Positions 32,482 to 42,497 are shown, numbered from the stretch's first letter. The stretch is 64,000 bases of DNA from Streptomyces sp. NBC_00285 (GCF_036174265.1 NZ_CP108055.1:1364001-1428000), one strand, 5' to 3'. The notes: generated by a model from the sequence alone, not told the origin. Numbers and translations: made by a program.

Positions 32482-35469
32482 ATGACTCACGATCGAAACG
32501 GCGCCGATGCAGGCGGGCAAGGCTTCGCCGGGCCTGATGCCAATGCTGTGCCCCTGCTGCCGGGCTATGGTCAGACAGCCGGGCCCAGGGCTCGGCATGT
32601 CGTGCTCGGCGGACGTCACACCCTGTGGCTGGTATCCGGCGCGGCACTGAACCTTTTTGCGGTCGGCACCGTCGAACGCGGCCCTTGGCAGTTCGTCGGT
32701 CGCTTCGAGCCCGGAATGATCATCATGGGATCTCCGCGAGAGGCCCGGCATGTTCTTGCCGCTAGACCGGAAGAAGGATGCGTACTTCGCCGGGTCTCGC
32801 TCGACGAGCTGTTCCGCTCGCCGCAGGACCGATCCGGTGACACGGTCGTGGACCTGCAACGGCGAGCGATCAGCGACGGCATCGACGCCGGTCTGACGGT
32901 GCTGCACTCGTCCATCGGCGGAACCCAGCCGAGCTCCGCACCAGTCGAGATTCCGCCCGGAGGACAGGTTCACCTCCCGGCGGGGCATCAGGCGCGGCCG
33001 CGCGCCGGAGTACTGTGGATCGGCGTCAACCGGGGACACATCACAACCGCCGGGCCTGACGGCGACCGCGAACACCAGGCTGGCGACACCCTCGCACTGA
33101 CCGGCCAGGATTGGGTCGAGGCGGCGACGGACACCGATCTGGTGGCCTGGCCAACCGAGGAGTTGCTCAGCGCGGGCCAACTGTGGGGCTGTCTCGTACA
33201 CCACCATGGCCAGTACCTGCACATGCTGAGCCAGCGGATCGATCGGCAATGGGCCATCGGCAACCAGAGCGCGGCCGAGGGCCGGGACGCCAGTGCCCGA
33301 GCCGTGGCCAAGGCCGATCAGGCGCTGCGCGCGGTCGCCCACCCCGTCGCCCGCTGGACACCTGACCGGCAGATACCGGAAGACGCGGCGGTCGAGGTGT
33401 GCCGGATCGTAGCCGCTGCGGCGGGAATCGACATGGGTGGCACGTCGTCGCTGGGCTCGGCGGGCAGCCGGACCGACCCGATCACCCGTATCACCACGGC
33501 CTCCCGGATCAGGACCAGACCCGTGCGTCTGACCGGCACGTGGTGGCGCGAGGACGTGGGTCCTTTGGCCGCGTACCTGGGGTCGGAACGGATGCCGGTC
33601 GCGCTGCTGTGGCGCCGGGGCGGCTACGACATCGTCGAACCCGGGACCGGTCGGCGACGGGTCACTGCGGAGGTGGCCGCGGACCTGCAGCCGAGCGCGG
33701 TGATGTTCTACCGGTCACTGCCGGAGGAACCCGTCAACGGGTTCCGACTCCTGCGGTTCGGTCTGCACGGTGCCAGACTCGACGTGCTGCGCCTGTTGGC
33801 CGCAGGCATCGCCGGATTCGCAGTGGCACTGGTGGTGCCGATCGCGACTGGCCAAGTCCTCGGCGAATTCGTGCCGAACGCCCGAAATGACCTCATCGTT
33901 CAAGCCGGGATCGCCGTGGTCATCGCGGGCGTGGTGTCGGCCGCCTTCTCGATGATGAATTCGATCGCCGTGCTGCGCTTGGAGGCACGTCTCGACGCTA
34001 CGCTTCAGGCAGCCGTCTGGGACCGGCTCCTGCGGCTTCCCGCCGCCTTCTTCACCCGGTACTCAACTGGCGAGTTGGCCAGCGCCGCACTGGGTATCAA
34101 CGCCATACGTTCCATACTGTCCAACGTCGGCGTCACGATCATCAGCGCCCTGCTGACCGCAGCGGTGAACCTCGCTCTCCTCCTGTGGTACAGCGCACCG
34201 TTGGGCTTGCTGGCGGCAACCCTGCTGCTGCTTCACGGGTCTGTCTTCATCGCGATCGCTGTGCGCCAGCTCCGCTGGCAACACCAGCTCATCGACCTGG
34301 AGTACAAACTCGCGGACCGCGTCTTCCAGACCCTGCGCAGCCTGCCGAAACTCCGCGTGGCCGCCGCTGAAGGCTTTGCGTACGCGCGATGGGCCGCGGA
34401 CTTCACGAAAAGCCGTGAGCTGACCCGGCGAGTGGAGCGCACCCAGAACCTGGTGACCGCGATCAACGCGGGATACGTGCCCTTTTCCACGCTCCTGCTG
34501 TTCCTCGCACTCGCCGGACCCGCCGAGGGCATGCTGACGCTCGCTCAGTTCCTGACGTTCCTCACAGCATTTGCCGCCGTCCTTTCCTCCATGGTGCAGG
34601 TCACCAGCGCGATCTCATCCGCCAGCGCCGTGGTCCCCCTGTTCGATAAAATCCGTCCAGTTCTCGAGGAAACCCCCGAGGTCACCTCACGCAAAACGGT
34701 GCCGGAACGCCTGTCCGGTGAGCTGGAACTCGCAGACGTGTCGTTTCGTTACTCCGACGGATCACCCCTCATCCTCGAAAAGATCAACCTGCACGTCGGC
34801 TCCGGCGAGTTCGTCGCGATCGTCGGACCGACCGGCTGCGGGAAGTCCACCCTGTTGCGTCTGCTCATCGGCTTCAACCAGCCCACCACCGGAACGGTCC
34901 GCTACGACGGCCACAACCTCACCCAACTCGACCTGTCCGAGGTGCGCCAGCAGTGCGGCGTGGTCCTGCAACACGCCGCCCCCTTCGCCGGCACCATCCT
35001 GAGCAACATCTGCGGTACCGGCTCGTACACCGTCGATGAGGCATGGAAGGCTGCCGAACTCGCCGGCCTCGACCGCGACATCAAGGGCATGCCCATGGGC
35101 ATGCACACGCTGGTCACCGACGGCGCGGCGGCACTGTCCGGCGGGCAACGCCAACGACTCATGATTGCCCGGGCATTGATCGCACGCCCCAAGATCCTTT
35201 TCTTCGACGAGGCGACCAGCGCACTCGACAACGAAACCCAGGCCATCGTCACCGAAAGCACCAGAACGCTGTCCGCGACCCGCATCGTGATCGCGCACCG
35301 ACTATCCACGATCATGCACGCGGACCGGGTGATTGTGCTTGATGAAGGCCGGATAACCCAGGAAGGATCCCCCGAACAACTGCTCACCGACCAGGCGGGA
35401 CTGTTCTACCAACTCGTCCACAGGCAAATTCAGGAGCCCCTCCCCTCGCCTCACTGTGCCAGCGGTTGA
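32482..35469 (+). CDS. NHLM-type ABC transporter without peptidase domain
   Basis: 995 residues from ATG at 32482, behind GGAGG overlapping the previous stop. The first about 430 residues form a regulatory/accessory region with a cupin-like beta stretch and no Cys peptidase. It is followed by a six-helix exporter domain (LDVLRLLAAGIAGFAVALVV onwards) and an ATPase with AIVGPTGCGKSTLLRLLIGF, ALSGGQRQRLMIARAL and ILFFDEATSALDNET. This is the TIGR03797-type partner. The two ABC proteins probably form a heterodimer or work in sequence. Confidence 0.9.
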   Translation: MTHDRNGADAGGQGFAGPDANAVPLLPGYGQTAGPRARHVVLGGRHTLWLVSGAALNLFAVGTVERGPWQFVGRFEPGMIIMGSPREARHVLAARPEEGCVLRRVSLDELFRSPQDRSGDTVVDLQRRAISDGIDAGLTVLHSSIGGTQPSSAPVEIPPGGQVHLPAGHQARPRAGVLWIGVNRGHITTAGPDGDREHQAGDTLALTGQDWVEAATDTDLVAWPTEELLSAGQLWGCLVHHHGQYLHMLSQRIDRQWAIGNQSAAEGRDASARAVAKADQALRAVAHPVARWTPDRQIPEDAAVEVCRIVAAAAGIDMGGTSSLGSAGSRTDPITRITTASRIRTRPVRLTGTWWREDVGPLAAYLGSERMPVALLWRRGGYDIVEPGTGRRRVTAEVAADLQPSAVMFYRSLPEEPVNGFRLLRFGLHGARLDVLRLLAAGIAGFAVALVVPIATGQVLGEFVPNARNDLIVQAGIAVVIAGVVSAAFSMMNSIAVLRLEARLDATLQAAVWDRLLRLPAAFFTRYSTGELASAALGINAIRSILSNVGVTIISALLTAAVNLALLLWYSAPLGLLAATLLLLHGSVFIAIAVRQLRWQHQLIDLEYKLADRVFQTLRSLPKLRVAAAEGFAYARWAADFTKSRELTRRVERTQNLVTAINAGYVPFSTLLLFLALAGPAEGMLTLAQFLTFLTAFAAVLSSMVQVTSAISSASAVVPLFDKIRPVLEETPEVTSRKTVPERLSGELELADVSFRYSDGSPLILEKINLHVGSGEFVAIVGPTGCGKSTLLRLLIGFNQPTTGTVRYDGHNLTQLDLSEVRQQCGVVLQHAAPFAGTILSNICGTGSYTVDEAWKAAELAGLDRDIKGMPMGMHTLVTDGAAALSGGQRQRLMIARALIARPKILFFDEATSALDNETQAIVTESTRTLSATRIVIAHRLSTIMHADRVIVLDEGRITQEGSPEQLLTDQAGLFYQLVHRQIQEPLPSPHCASG

Positions 35470-35798
35470 TTTGCCTGCTTGTTGGCAGGGCAGGGAGCTG
35501 TCGATCAATAACTCCTTGATTTGATGGAGCAGTTGGGTTCATAGGATCCGGATGTGACGGAGGGGACTGTGGCAGCGCTGGCGGTCCGTGTTGTTGCCCG
35601 CGCCACCGGAGTTGCGGAGTCAACGGGCTCGCGCGGCGTGGGCGAACTGGACCGCGGACCGGTGCCGTCGGGGCGGGTGCCCGCTCCCAAGCGGCTGGCC
35701 GATATCGGTCTGAGGCTGGTCCCCGCCCTGCTGTTACTGACCCTTTCGGGTTGCGTTCGGGTGGTGACGGTGGGTGATCTCTGCGGTATGCCGGTGTC
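35470..35798. other. Intergenic downstream of the exporter operon
   Basis: No secure gene. A GTG frame at 35554 (TEGTVAALAVRVVARATG) matches nothing I recognise. The last part is the leader of the IS630 scrap. Confidence 0.4.
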
Positions 35799-36089
35799 AT
35801 GCGGTACGCGGATGGCGGGGGCCTGACTACTGAGCGGCGGGCTGCGCGTGAAGGGATCCGGCTGGAGGCCGGGCAGAGGTTCGCACGAGGTGACAGGACT
35901 TCGGACTTCGCCATGAACCTGCGGGTGAGCGAGCGTTCGGTGGAGCAATGGCGCCGGGCCTGGCGTGAAGGCGGCATGGAGGGTCTGAAGTCGAAGGGAC
36001 CCGCGAAACTGCCGAAGCTGTCGGACGGACGCTTCGTCCTTGCTGGAGAAGGAGCTGCCAAGGGCGGGTCTGTACGGTCTTCGATGTAA
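35799..36089 (+). pseudogene. IS630-family transposase N-terminal scrap
   Basis: Opens MRYADGGGLTTERRAAREGI and carries a helix-turn-helix, DFAMNLRVSERSVEQWRRAW then REGGMEGLKSKGPAKLPKLS, the usual IS630 start. A frameshift follows near 36040 (LLEKELPRAG appears in another frame) and the rest is replaced by an IS256 end. Confidence 0.65.
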
Positions 36090-36123
36090 CTCCCGATCAT
36101 GGAAGTAGCACCTGACGAGCGAC

Positions 36124-36785
36124 GTGACCGTCTCTGCCGAGGCGGTTGACGAGGTCCGGGCGGTCGAGTTGTCGGCGGACATGCTGGACGAGCAGTTGAT
36201 CGGGCAGTTGGTCGACAGGGCCCGCCCGAGCGGGCTGCAATTGACCGGCGACGGCGGCCTGCTGCAGCAGCTGACCAAGCGCGTGCTGGAGTCCGCCCTG
36301 GAGGGAGAGATCACCGACCACCTCGGCTACGAGAAGCATGATCCGGCCGGCGCCGGCAGTGGCAACAGCCGCAACGGGGTCCGGTCCAAGACCGTGCTGA
36401 CCGATGTGGGACCGGTGGAGATCACGGTGCCGCGTGACCGCGACGGCAGCTTCGAACCGCAGAGCGTCAAGAAGCGGCGGCTGACCGGCGTGGACGAGAT
36501 GACGCTGTCCCTGTCCGCTCGCGGTCTGACGCATGGTGACATCTCTGCGCACCTGGCTGAAGTCTACGGCGTGAGTGTGTCCAAGCAGACCATCTCAACC
36601 ATCACCAACAAGGTCATGGACGGGATGACGGAGTGGCAGAACCGGCCGCTGGATTCGGTCTATCCGGTGATCTTCATCGACTGCGTGCACGTGAAGGTCC
36701 GCGAGGGCAGATGGCGAACCGGCCGATCCGCGTTGCCCTCGCGGTGACCGTGGACGGCACCCGGGACATCCTCGGTACCATGCCC
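36124..36785 (+). pseudogene. IS256-family transposase, frameshifted and 3'-truncated
   Basis: The N-terminal half of a mutator-type transposase: QQLTKRVLESALEGEITDHL, GSGNSRNGVRSKTVLTDVGP and KQTISTITNKVMDGMTEWQN, then the first catalytic region VYPVIFIDCVHVKVREG. A 1-nt deletion near 36708 shifts the frame to MANRPIRVALAVTVDGTRDI, and homology ends at about 36780, before the second Asp. It is close to, but distinct from, the IS256 at 57412. Confidence 0.72.
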
Positions 36786-36786
36786 G

Positions 36787-37270
36787 ACGAGGTCATGGCG
36801 GCCCTGCCGCTGATAGCGCAAGACTGGCACGGCACCTGGAACTACATCCTGCGGCCCCAACCATCAACCCCGACACCCCTCCCGCGTCGCGACGACCGGG
36901 CCCCCGACTGGCTGCACTGCACCATCCCACCCTCACCGGCCTGGAGCACGCGGCGTTCACCGAGCTGCCGGCCATCGTCGAGCGGTGCCTCCTCGACCAC
37001 CCGCCCATCAGCCTCCATCACAAGCGCGCCCGCCACCGCACCCTGCGGCGCGCACCCCTTGTCACTGTCCGACCGACTGTTGGTCACCGTCATTCGCCAC
37101 CGCTGGAAGCCCCAGATCCGCGTCCCCACCTCCCCGCTCGGCTCACTGGCAGATGTCGTCGGCGATACCCTCCACGAGATCACCCCATCCTGGAGGCCCT
37201 CAACCGCCACGCCCGCCCAGCACCGGCCACCGCACCCACCGCGAAAGACCTCACCAGTACGAAACCCATA
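36787..37270 (+). pseudogene. ISAzo13-type transposase, 3' scrap
   Basis: Joined directly to the IS256 remnant: AALPLIAQDWHGTWNYILRP matches the C-terminal strand of ISAzo13-type transposases (LPL--HD-HG-WNYTL-P). Over changing frames there follow LTGLEHAAFTELPAIVERCL and SLSDRLLVTVIRHRWKPQ with a helix-turn-helix-like LGSLADVVGDTLHEITP, the appended domain found in Streptomyces members. Truncated and frameshifted. Confidence 0.5.
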
Positions 37271-37274
37271 GAGT

Positions 37275-40145
37275 TCATGATTCTGCTGGAGTCACGCCTA
37301 TTGTGCGGAGGGCATCAGGCAGTTCGTTCCTTCCTGATATTCCCAGCTTGCGATACGCCCTGGTTAGGTGTATTTCTACAACCCGTCGACTGACAAAAAG
37401 GGCGACCGCGATCTCGCGATTTGTCTGTTTCGCTGCCGCCTGGAGAGCGACTCGTTGCTCGGCAGGGGTCAAAACGGAAGCTTTCGATGAGTTCTTTCCC
37501 AGTCGTCCACCAACGATGCCGTAATCGGTCTTGGCACGGTCGACCAAGATAGGAGATCCGATGTCGAGACCGATCCGATGGGCCTGCTTCAGAAATTTTC
37601 GTGCTTCCACATCGCGGTGAGATGAATGGAGCGCGGACCCATATTCGATAAGACTCCAAGCGAATTCCAGAGACCAATCGGAATCAGCCAGCAAATCGGT
37701 TGCTTCCTTGCAGGTGGCGAGCCCAGCCCTTCTGGGAAGAATGGACCCGTAGATTCTGAGTGCACGGCCGAGCGGCCCTGGTGCCCCCCACTCGCGTGCC
37801 AGCCTTACTTCCTCTGCAGCATGTGTGAGTGCCTTTTTCTGGTGGCCAGTCCGGTGCATGGCGATCGCTACCGAAGATCGCCATGGAATGAGGGCGGGAT
37901 TGGCAATTTTCCAATCGGTGAGCCGATCACCCAAGGTTAGCAGCTCTCGTATGCCTTCCTGTGTTCGACCGACACTGACAAGCAATTGCGCCCGAGCGAA
38001 CAGCAAGGCGGGACTTGGAAAGTCCGGGTCCGGCGGAAGGTCGATGGTCCAACCGCCTGCCTCGAGAACATCCATTGCCTCCGCTAGGGACCCGAGTTCC
38101 ACGAGGGCATGAATCAACCGAGCGCGCAGCATCATCACAGTGCCGGCGCGAGGATCGGCTTGGGAATCCTCCAACAGCTTCAGGCCGGTCCGGGCGTCGT
38201 CGACCGCTTCGTGAAGTCGGCCGCGGCGGAACCAGATGTCTGCTCGTTGACCATAGGCCGCCGACAACGCTGGCAGATGCTGCCAGGCCGTTGCCATGGT
38301 GATCAGTCTGTCGCAATGGGTAAAAGCCGTATCGAGGCGCCCTCCGTGGATGAGCGTCTGATTGCCCCGCAGGTGTGCCAAGAACTGGTCGACGTCTGCG
38401 AGTGGGCTTGTTACGACCCGATCTGCCAAGGCGACTGCGAAGGTTCTATTTCGGCAATGCGACGTAAAGGCGATACTCACGGAGCTATCAGCATCTGCGG
38501 TTGCTGCGTAAGTTGTCATAAACTGCTTCAGTGCCGCAGGGTCTGAGTCATCACCGATTTGAACTCTCCGGCCCAATGCCGCCGCAACGGCTTGCTCGCC
38601 CTGCTTCTGCAGCTCAAACAGCGCGGCTGTAGTGTGCATTGGCAGTATCGTCCCTGCGCTTAGCGATCGAAGGCTGCCGGCGCGACGCTCCAAGGTCACC
38701 TCGTCCCCGAGGATCCCGAGCAGGTCAGCAAGCTGTTGACCTGCCCGGGCGCGTACCTCGGCGCAAGAACTGGCCGCAACGACCTGAGACAGGTTTGCCA
38801 TGGCCTCTTTGATGTCGATGCGTGCCTCTGCTTCGCCCAGCCGTCCCAGCACCTTGAAGCGGTCACTGTCGGTCGACGGTTCCTGGAGTGCCCGGCGCAG
38901 ATAGGCGACAGCGGATCGGGGATCTCCATCGGTCAACACATGTTCTGCTGCTGCCATCAACGCCGCCAAGGCCCATGGCTCCGCAACAGGAGCGCTAGCC
39001 AGAAGGTGTTCTGCCACATCCTTCGGATTTCCCCCAGTGAGGGCGATGGTCCGGGCGGCCTGGCAGTGCAATTCCTGGAGAGCCGAGTAAGTGAGCTGTT
39101 GCCTGAGCAGCGATTCAATGAGGGGATGAACAATCGTGACGCTCTGCCTTTCGACGTCAAGCACACCCATTCGTTGCAGTGCGTTAACCGTGCCACTTAT
39201 GACTGAAGGCGTTACGCCTGTCATCGCGGCGACTCGGTCGATCGTGGCGCTTGTGTCGAGGACGGTCACAACTTGGGCTACTGCATGCGCATGCTTGGTG
39301 ACTCGTCGGAGCCTGGCTCGTAGTGCCGGAGCCAGACCGGCGAGTTCCAAGGTCGACACCCATGGAGCATTTTCCGCGTCCGGCACTATCTGACGCTCTG
39401 CGAGGTGTGCCGCGAGGGCGGTCATCAACCTAGGGTTACCGCAGGTACCAGTGATGCATGCTCGAATGAACTCTGGATCGCCAGGAATTCCGAGACTGTT
39501 TTCCAAAATGGTCGCCACCTCAGAAGGCCGCAGCGGATCTGGGTGGAACTCGTGTACTGCATTGGAAATCAATTCGTCAAGTTGCTCCGGGTCTACACAG
39601 ACTTCCCCTGAACCCACAACTACCACAAGAATTACAGGCATTTGCCGTATGCGCCAAGAAAATTCAGTAAGCCACTTCAGGGATGGCGAATCCAGCCACT
39701 GGCAGTCGTCGACACCGATCACGAGCGGCATATCACGCGATAGAAAACAGATGATGTCATCGATCTGTCGAGAAACCACCGAAGTTGAAGTCGAGTCGCC
39801 TGGTTTCCAGTTTTCGATTGCTCTGATCGCTTCGGCAATATCAGTTGGTGCAGATTCATTTCCTGGTCGCGCGGCTGCCCGCGTCAAGGGCGCCGAACCA
39901 AGGAGTGCCCGTGCTGCCTCGAATCCATTCTCACGCTCAGGGAAATTACCAAATAGCTGAAGGAAGGTGAAGTCACGACTCCGCACATCGTCGCAAATGT
40001 CACGCAGGAGTGATGTTTTACCCGCCCCCATTGTTCCCGATATTGAGATGACGCTGCCGTATCCGGCCTGTGCGCACTCAATCAATTCGGCAATCGCCGA
40101 AGATTGAAGTTCGCGAAGTGGCGGCATTCGATTGGACTTCAACAT
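37275..40145 (-). CDS. LuxR-family regulator of the large ATP-binding (LAL) class
   Basis: 956 residues. N-terminal AAA-type ATPase: Walker A in ISGTMGAGKTSLLRDICDDV (about residue 40), Walker B in MPLVIGVDDCQWLDSPSLK. A long TPR-like helical region fills the middle (ERVLTD/AVAYLRRAL, FRRGRLHEAVDDARTGLKLL). The C-terminus is a LuxR helix-turn-helix: LTPAEQRVALQAAAKQTNRE, IAVALFVSRRVVEIHLTRAY, RKLGISGRNEL. ATG at 40145 follows GGAGA. The DNA is visibly less GC-rich than its neighbours on the right, suggesting separate acquisition. It is the nearest candidate regulator for the peptide cluster, from which IS scraps separate it. Confidence 0.88.
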   Translation of the reverse strand: MLKSNRMPPLRELQSSAIAELIECAQAGYGSVISISGTMGAGKTSLLRDICDDVRSRDFTFLQLFGNFPERENGFEAARALLGSAPLTRAAARPGNESAPTDIAEAIRAIENWKPGDSTSTSVVSRQIDDIICFLSRDMPLVIGVDDCQWLDSPSLKWLTEFSWRIRQMPVILVVVVGSGEVCVDPEQLDELISNAVHEFHPDPLRPSEVATILENSLGIPGDPEFIRACITGTCGNPRLMTALAAHLAERQIVPDAENAPWVSTLELAGLAPALRARLRRVTKHAHAVAQVVTVLDTSATIDRVAAMTGVTPSVISGTVNALQRMGVLDVERQSVTIVHPLIESLLRQQLTYSALQELHCQAARTIALTGGNPKDVAEHLLASAPVAEPWALAALMAAAEHVLTDGDPRSAVAYLRRALQEPSTDSDRFKVLGRLGEAEARIDIKEAMANLSQVVAASSCAEVRARAGQQLADLLGILGDEVTLERRAGSLRSLSAGTILPMHTTAALFELQKQGEQAVAAALGRRVQIGDDSDPAALKQFMTTYAATADADSSVSIAFTSHCRNRTFAVALADRVVTSPLADVDQFLAHLRGNQTLIHGGRLDTAFTHCDRLITMATAWQHLPALSAAYGQRADIWFRRGRLHEAVDDARTGLKLLEDSQADPRAGTVMMLRARLIHALVELGSLAEAMDVLEAGGWTIDLPPDPDFPSPALLFARAQLLVSVGRTQEGIRELLTLGDRLTDWKIANPALIPWRSSVAIAMHRTGHQKKALTHAAEEVRLAREWGAPGPLGRALRIYGSILPRRAGLATCKEATDLLADSDWSLEFAWSLIEYGSALHSSHRDVEARKFLKQAHRIGLDIGSPILVDRAKTDYGIVGGRLGKNSSKASVLTPAEQRVALQAAAKQTNREIAVALFVSRRVVEIHLTRAYRKLGISGRNELPDALRTIGVTPAES

Positions 40146-40236
40146 ATAGTTTCTCCGTGGAACTCGCAGAGCGAATGCTGACCTTCAAAGCGCGCCATGA
40201 TGGGTTGCAGGTGGCCTTCCCTGGGGCGCGCCGTAC

Positions 40237-40380
40237 TCATAAGGCGTACAAAGGCAAGACCGACTGCAGCGCCGGACCGCCGCTCGCGAGCCCGCCCGCG
40301 AAGTGGGGCAGCAGCGTCTCCTCGCCGGACCAGACCCGGTCCGCGTACGCCGTGTAGTCACTGGAATCGTGTTCTGTCAT
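40237..40380 (-). pseudogene. N-terminal scrap of an alkyl-sulfatase-like metallo-hydrolase gene
   Basis: ATG at 40380 opens MTEHDSSDYTAYADRVWSGE then ETLLPHFAGGLASGGPALQS and stops. The first about 32 residues resemble the start of MBL-fold alkyl-sulfatase-type proteins (YADRVWSGE, then a beta strand), after which homology ends. The matching C-terminal part lies on the other side of the PucR gene on the plus strand, which hints at an inversion or deletion. Confidence 0.4.
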
Positions 40381-40512
40381 AGCGTCCGGCTCCCAGCATT
40401 CGCCCCTGGGCCGCCGTCCTGCCCCCTGCGGCAGCCTGCTGATCTGCGTAGAGTCTGTGTCGGATGCGGTCGGAGAGACATCCCTCATCTTCACAGCCAA
40501 AAGCGACGGGCC

Positions 40513-40528
40513 CTGTGATCTGTCACAG
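40513..40528. promoter_or_regulatory. Inverted repeat just upstream of the PucR gene
   Basis: CTGTGATCTGTCACAG has perfect 6-bp arms with a 4-bp spacer, ending 16 nt before the GTG start. A site for autoregulation by the PucR protein is possible. Confidence 0.45.
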
Positions 40529-40544
40529 GCTGAAGGGAGAGCTG

Positions 40545-41783
40545 GTGCCGAGCGATCCCACGCCCGAACGCCACGCGGCGTATCCCGCGCTGTCTCCAGC
40601 CGCGCAGGCTCTGGCCGCGCGCTGCGAGAGCCACGTCAACGAGCTCGCCCGCCACATGGCCCGCGACGTGTTCGAACGGCTGCCGGGCTACTCCGACCTC
40701 CCCGCCGATGTGAAGGACGTGGAAGTCGCCGCGACAGTCCGCACCGGCCTACGCCTCTACCTGCGCCGCGCACGAGACCCCCAGAGGCGCGCCGGGGACT
40801 ACAGCCTCTTCCGCGAACGCGCCGCACAACGTGCCGAGGAGGGCATGCCGCTGCCCACGCTGCTGCGCGCCCACGCCACGGCCGTCCACGTCCTGTGGCA
40901 GGCGCTCCGGGACGAGGCCACCGGCGAAGAAGCGGGCGCACTGATCGAGCTCGTCGACCTGCTCCTGCGCGGTCATGAAGCCGTCATCGGCGCCGTAACC
41001 GAGACCTACCTGGCAGAGCAGGCGACGCTGGCGGCGGAACGTCGCGAGCATCACCGCTCCCTGGTACGCGGCCTGCTGGACGGCTCCATGTCTCCCCAGC
41101 GTGCCTTCAAGCAGCTGGGCCTCGAAGGCCCCTGTCTCGTCGTCCACCTGCATCTGCCGAGGGAAGAGAGCACGGAGACCACGAGTGTCGCGGACCGCCG
41201 CCAGGTCCGCCGCGTCCAGGCCGTCGTCGACCGCAGCCTGGACACCGAGCCCGTGTCGTTGCTGGGCGTGGACGGAGGCCAGGTGATCGTTCCCCAACAG
41301 GCCGACGACAAGGACGGCATCCATACCTACCAGGAGCTGTGCACCTCACTGAGGCAGGTCTGCGGCAACGGCGTCAGACTCGCCGCGGTCGCCGCCGCCA
41401 CCGCCCAAGACGTCCCGGCCGCGGCCCGCACCGCCGCCGAGATCGTCCGGATCGCCCGCGCCTGCGGCCATCCCCCGGGGGTCCACACCATGAACGACGT
41501 CCTCCTGGAATACCACCTCTCCCAGCCCGACGAGAGCAGCGACCGCATCGCCGCCCTGCTGGACCCCATCGAGGACCGCCCCGACCTCATCGACACCCTG
41601 CGCGTGCACCTCGGACACCGGCAGGACCGGCGCAGTACCGCCCGCCACCTCGGCCTGCACCCCAACACCGTGGACAACCGACTCACCAGAATCAGCGAGC
41701 TCACCGGCCTCGACATCGCCTCCTCACGCGGGACCGCCCTGGCTCTGGCCGCCTTGTTGTTGCGTGACAACGCGCCGGGGTGA
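40545..41783 (+). CDS. PucR family transcriptional regulator
   Basis: 412 residues from GTG at 40545, behind GGGAGAG; a longer frame exists upstream but has no ribosome site. The N-terminal half is a RsbR/GGDEF-like sensory region (YSLFRERAAQRAEEGMPLPT, LLRAHATAVHVLWQALRDEA). The C-terminus is the PucR helix-turn-helix (HTH_30): LIDTLRVHLGHRQDRRSTAR, HLGLHPNTVDNRLTRISELT. Such regulators control neighbouring catabolic genes, here possibly the alkyl-sulfatase-like gene now in pieces on both sides and the MFS gene downstream. Confidence 0.88.
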   Translation: MPSDPTPERHAAYPALSPAAQALAARCESHVNELARHMARDVFERLPGYSDLPADVKDVEVAATVRTGLRLYLRRARDPQRRAGDYSLFRERAAQRAEEGMPLPTLLRAHATAVHVLWQALRDEATGEEAGALIELVDLLLRGHEAVIGAVTETYLAEQATLAAERREHHRSLVRGLLDGSMSPQRAFKQLGLEGPCLVVHLHLPREESTETTSVADRRQVRRVQAVVDRSLDTEPVSLLGVDGGQVIVPQQADDKDGIHTYQELCTSLRQVCGNGVRLAAVAAATAQDVPAAARTAAEIVRIARACGHPPGVHTMNDVLLEYHLSQPDESSDRIAALLDPIEDRPDLIDTLRVHLGHRQDRRSTARHLGLHPNTVDNRLTRISELTGLDIASSRGTALALAALLLRDNAPG

Positions 41784-41849
41784 ACGCCGCGCGAGCGGCA
41801 GTCGGAGGTGCCGGACGTGGGCACCTGATGACGGGTCTGCTCGACGGAG

Positions 41850-42495
41850 TCGTATGACTGGTCCGAGATCTTCGCATCGAGCGCCAGAGCGCCTGTGCAC
41901 CCAGAGGCGCGATCTGATGAACGCCGGAGCACGCCTCGATGAGGTGCTGCACAGTGTGAAGGTTCCGGCGGGCCTCCTGGAGAAGCCCTACCTCCACCCG
42001 GCGTACGACGAGCCGGAATTCGTCGTACGCAATCTCCGGCGGCTCTGGGGCGGCTGGTACGACCAGAACCCGGCGAGCCTCAAGCCTGCCCCGGAAGCGG
42101 CACTGCCCGCCGAGCTCGCCGACGTAGCGGGCGGCCCGCGGGTGCTGGCGGACCGGGCCGAGCAGCTGCTCGGCCGCGGGGAACCGCGCCTGGCGACGCA
42201 CCTTGGCGAGACCGCCGCACTGGCCGCGCCGGCCGACCGGCAGGTGGCCCGGATCAGGGCCGAGATCTTCGCCCGCCGTGCCGGGCGCGAGACCTCGACG
42301 ATGGCGCGCGGCATCTTCAACTGGGCGGCCGCCGAATCCGCCGCCGTCGCCGACGGCACGGATGTCGCCACCGAACTGACGCGCAGTGACGAGGGGCGGC
42401 GGCGGGCGTCGGGAGCGATCAGCGTGGGCGTCGTCGACGACGACGGCTGCGGTTGCGGCGTACCCGTGGACGACAGCACCCAGGAAGGGGCCTGA
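41850..42495 (+). pseudogene. C-terminal part of an alkyl-sulfatase-like metallo-hydrolase
   Basis: From about ATG 41917: MNAGARLDEVLHSVKVPAGL, LEKPYLHPAYDEPEFVVRNL, RRLWGGWYDQNPASLKPAPE, then VLADRAEQLLGRGEPRLATH and GIFNWAAAESAAV. This is the alkyl-sulfatase dimerisation domain. The whole metallo-beta-lactamase core with the HxHxDH zinc site is missing, so no catalysis is possible. The reading frame is otherwise intact to 42495 and could be translated. It ends 2 nt before the MFS start. Confidence 0.55.
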
Positions 42496-42497
42496 CC

